Assembly (NCBI RefSeq): GCF_010015445.1 | Contig: NC_053115.1 | Span: 8,019,576-8,083,575 of the forward strand | Source: Perca fluviatilis | Taxonomy: Eukaryota; Chordata; Actinopteri; Perciformes; Percidae | DNA length: 64,000 nt | Direction: 5' to 3' | Part shown: positions 62,136 through 64,000 of the stretch, in pieces | How positions within the stretch are numbered: position 1 is the stretch's first letter | Layout: every line of letters starts with the position of its first letter | The notes under the pieces: generated by a model | What the model was told of the DNA's origin: nothing | Seen by the model: only the letters and a program-made list of their open reading frames with translations | Databases searched by the model: none | Translations under genes and position numbers: made by a program

Positions 62136-64000
62136 ATAATGAACTGAAAATCCTATGGAAAAGGTCTTTTTTTCCAACATCAATTTACCATCAGCTTGCT
62201 TTTTCTGAATGCACAATGCTATGAAATTCCAGGGCTTCCTGCCTCCTAAGTCCCAGTTTTATCCCTGGATGTAACTAAATCTTAAAAAAATCAGGATCAC
62301 TTTCAGCAGCATTTGTTCTTTCAAAAATGTCAAATAAAACAAACCGGGCCCAAAATGACTTCATTCGTTGCAGTAATTTGCCTGTTTTCTTATTGTGTAG
62401 AACTATGAATGGCGTAGAGCAGGGCGGCTATAATAGCAAGGTCGCGGGAGCTTTCTCTTCATTGCTGTCTTTTGTGTCATCCACTGATGGTGTGTGCGTC
62501 TGTTCATCTGAGATTGTTTGCCAACCCACACACCACCAGCACCACAACACGCGTCGTCTTTGCTCCATCTTCCATCTTATTCTACTAATGAGGGAGGTCA
62601 CGCAGGGCCGACTTTTGTTTATCCCAAGATGCATCAGGTGACTGTTGGCGGTAGTGTTAATATGACCTTGTTCATCCTGCAGCCTTTCTCTCACACACAT
62701 CTCTCTGTGGTGCAAGGTTTGAAAAAAAAATACACCTGCCAAAATCAGGGAAACGTTCAAATTCATATGCCACCATTATGAGGATAATCTCATCTTCGTA
62801 ATTTAGTTGGCTGATTTTACTACCGACAGTAAAGCACCGTTGAGTGTGTCTCATAATGTTTATATTCTGAGAAGTCCCACTGCTCCCTCTCGGCACTAAA
62901 CCTGGCCAGTCAACACTTTGGAAATTAAAACTGGATTGTACCAACAGTAAGGCGAGCGTATTTGGAGAATAATTACGGTTAAACTATCAAGAACAAAACC
63001 AGCTTTTGACCACAGAAGAATACAATACATCAATGCACATTCTTTATCCAAATTCTTTACGGAACTGGCATGGCATGATAGCGTCATACATTTGTGGAAC
63101 AATATAAATGAGTCTTGTGAATGTGAGCCAGCTCTGTGTCCCTGTTTCCAGCTTGGCCCAGGCGGCAGCAGTAGCAACTGATGTGAGTGAGAGAAAGCTC
63201 ATTAATCTGGACACATCAAGCCAGGCTCAGTTCCACCTGCCTCTGATCCTCCCACTAAAACTGGGACACACCTGGGAGTTCACTCACCTGCTGTCAGGGT
63301 CATCAACAGAAACACACAAACACGCTCAGACACATGGGCACGTGTTCGCATACACACTCCCATGCAGTTCTGTTTGTTGTTTAGATGCATTAAGGCTCAC
63401 ACAGCGTGAGGAGTAGCCGCGGATATGATGAATTAGATCCATGCAACCAGAGTGGTGTATACACATGCTGCTACACAAAAACAAAAATATGCATACTCAC
63501 TGTATGGACACTGAATACCGTACAAACACTTTTGCAGCACATACTTTATATTCTCCGTCTCCTCTCCCAACTCTCTCACACTTTAGCTCATCCTCGTCCA
63601 CCATGCCGGAGTCTAATTAGAATATTCATGTGCTAATTAAGGGGTGAAGCAGGTTCTCTCGTGTCGAGGAGACCAGGGGGTACATGGAGGTTAGCCTGGT
63701 ATCACTTACCTCTGACACCGCTGAATACCAATTATTCTCCCTAACCGCCTGCAACCCCCATCTCCTCCTCTGACCTCACATGCTTCCACGTGCTCCTGCC
63801 CACAAGCTAACAAGCTGGGCTAAGTCATATACATGTGTGTTTGACGCCATACAGCCTAAAGTATAACATGGCTATGTAGCCTAAATACTGCATTGGACAG
63901 ATTTCAGATGTGGTGGTTTAGTTTATACAGTTTTGTGTATGTTTATATGCCGTACTGAAAATACACTCGTCTATCAGTCGTAGGTAGTCAGTATGTGTAG

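Larger units (their letters stand above)
60406..64000 (+). other. Intron downstream of exon 7 (5' part)
   Basis: The intron begins with donor gtcagt and runs off the window. It holds one TTAA inverted-repeat element with an ORF remnant (61243-62135). The stretches 60410-61240 and 62140-64000 show no recognisable gene or repeat. About 63600-63650 is rich in TAATTA-type homeodomain motifs. Confidence 0.85.

Overview
The window is vertebrate nuclear DNA, almost certainly from a teleost fish and probably a percomorph. The evidence is small coding exons with GT/AG splice sites separated by introns of 6-22 kb, very long CA/GT microsatellites, and a dense load of teleost-type DNA transposons. I see no bacterial-style operons, CRISPR arrays or complete autonomous mobile elements.

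One host gene is present, on the + strand: a classical type I cadherin, best matched to cadherin-4 (R-cadherin, cdh4). Five consecutive internal exons are visible: 10517-10743 (prodomain), 19385-19567 (end of prodomain, furin site, start of mature protein), 41445-41600 (EC1), 47916-48060 (EC1/EC2 boundary with the HAV motif) and 60233-60405 (EC2). By homology these are exons 3-7. They give 884 nt of continuous coding sequence, and each junction keeps the reading frame (phases 1-0, 0-0, 0-0, 0-1, 1-0). The signal peptide exons lie upstream of the window. The rest of EC2, EC3-EC5, the membrane segment and the catenin-binding tail lie downstream.

Everything else is intron. 1-10516: mostly unique sequence with microsatellites. 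10744-19384: a teleost repeat carrying a promoter-plus-small-ORF cassette, a decayed Harbinger transposase, and two non-autonomous hAT elements with target-site duplications (TSDs), one nested in an older repeat. 19568-41444: three copies of one TTAA-flanked inverted-repeat family (two with expanded 46-bp arrays), a Tc1/mariner-like element, a second TTAA family, a THAP remnant interrupted by a tRNA-derived SINE, and long CA/GT tracts. 41601-47915: a hAT, a short palindromic MITE, LINE-type 3' tails and an abundant fish repeat. 48061-60232: further TTAA and hAT elements, a MITE with about 36-bp terminal repeats, a 65-bp minisatellite and nested insertions. 60406-64000: a fourth TTAA family carrying an ORF broken by one stop.

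The host gene makes a calcium-dependent cell-adhesion receptor. The mobile elements are passengers, and none appears autonomous. I did not find a convincing new biological system. The most unusual signals are the shared composite junction at about 50.9 kb and 55.0 kb, the 46-bp arrays inside one transposon family with a possible four-unit higher-order pattern, and the promoter/ORF cassette bracketed by 42-bp direct repeats at 11.0-11.4 kb. Family names come from recalled consensus features, not searches, so class assignments are provisional unless a TSD is stated.
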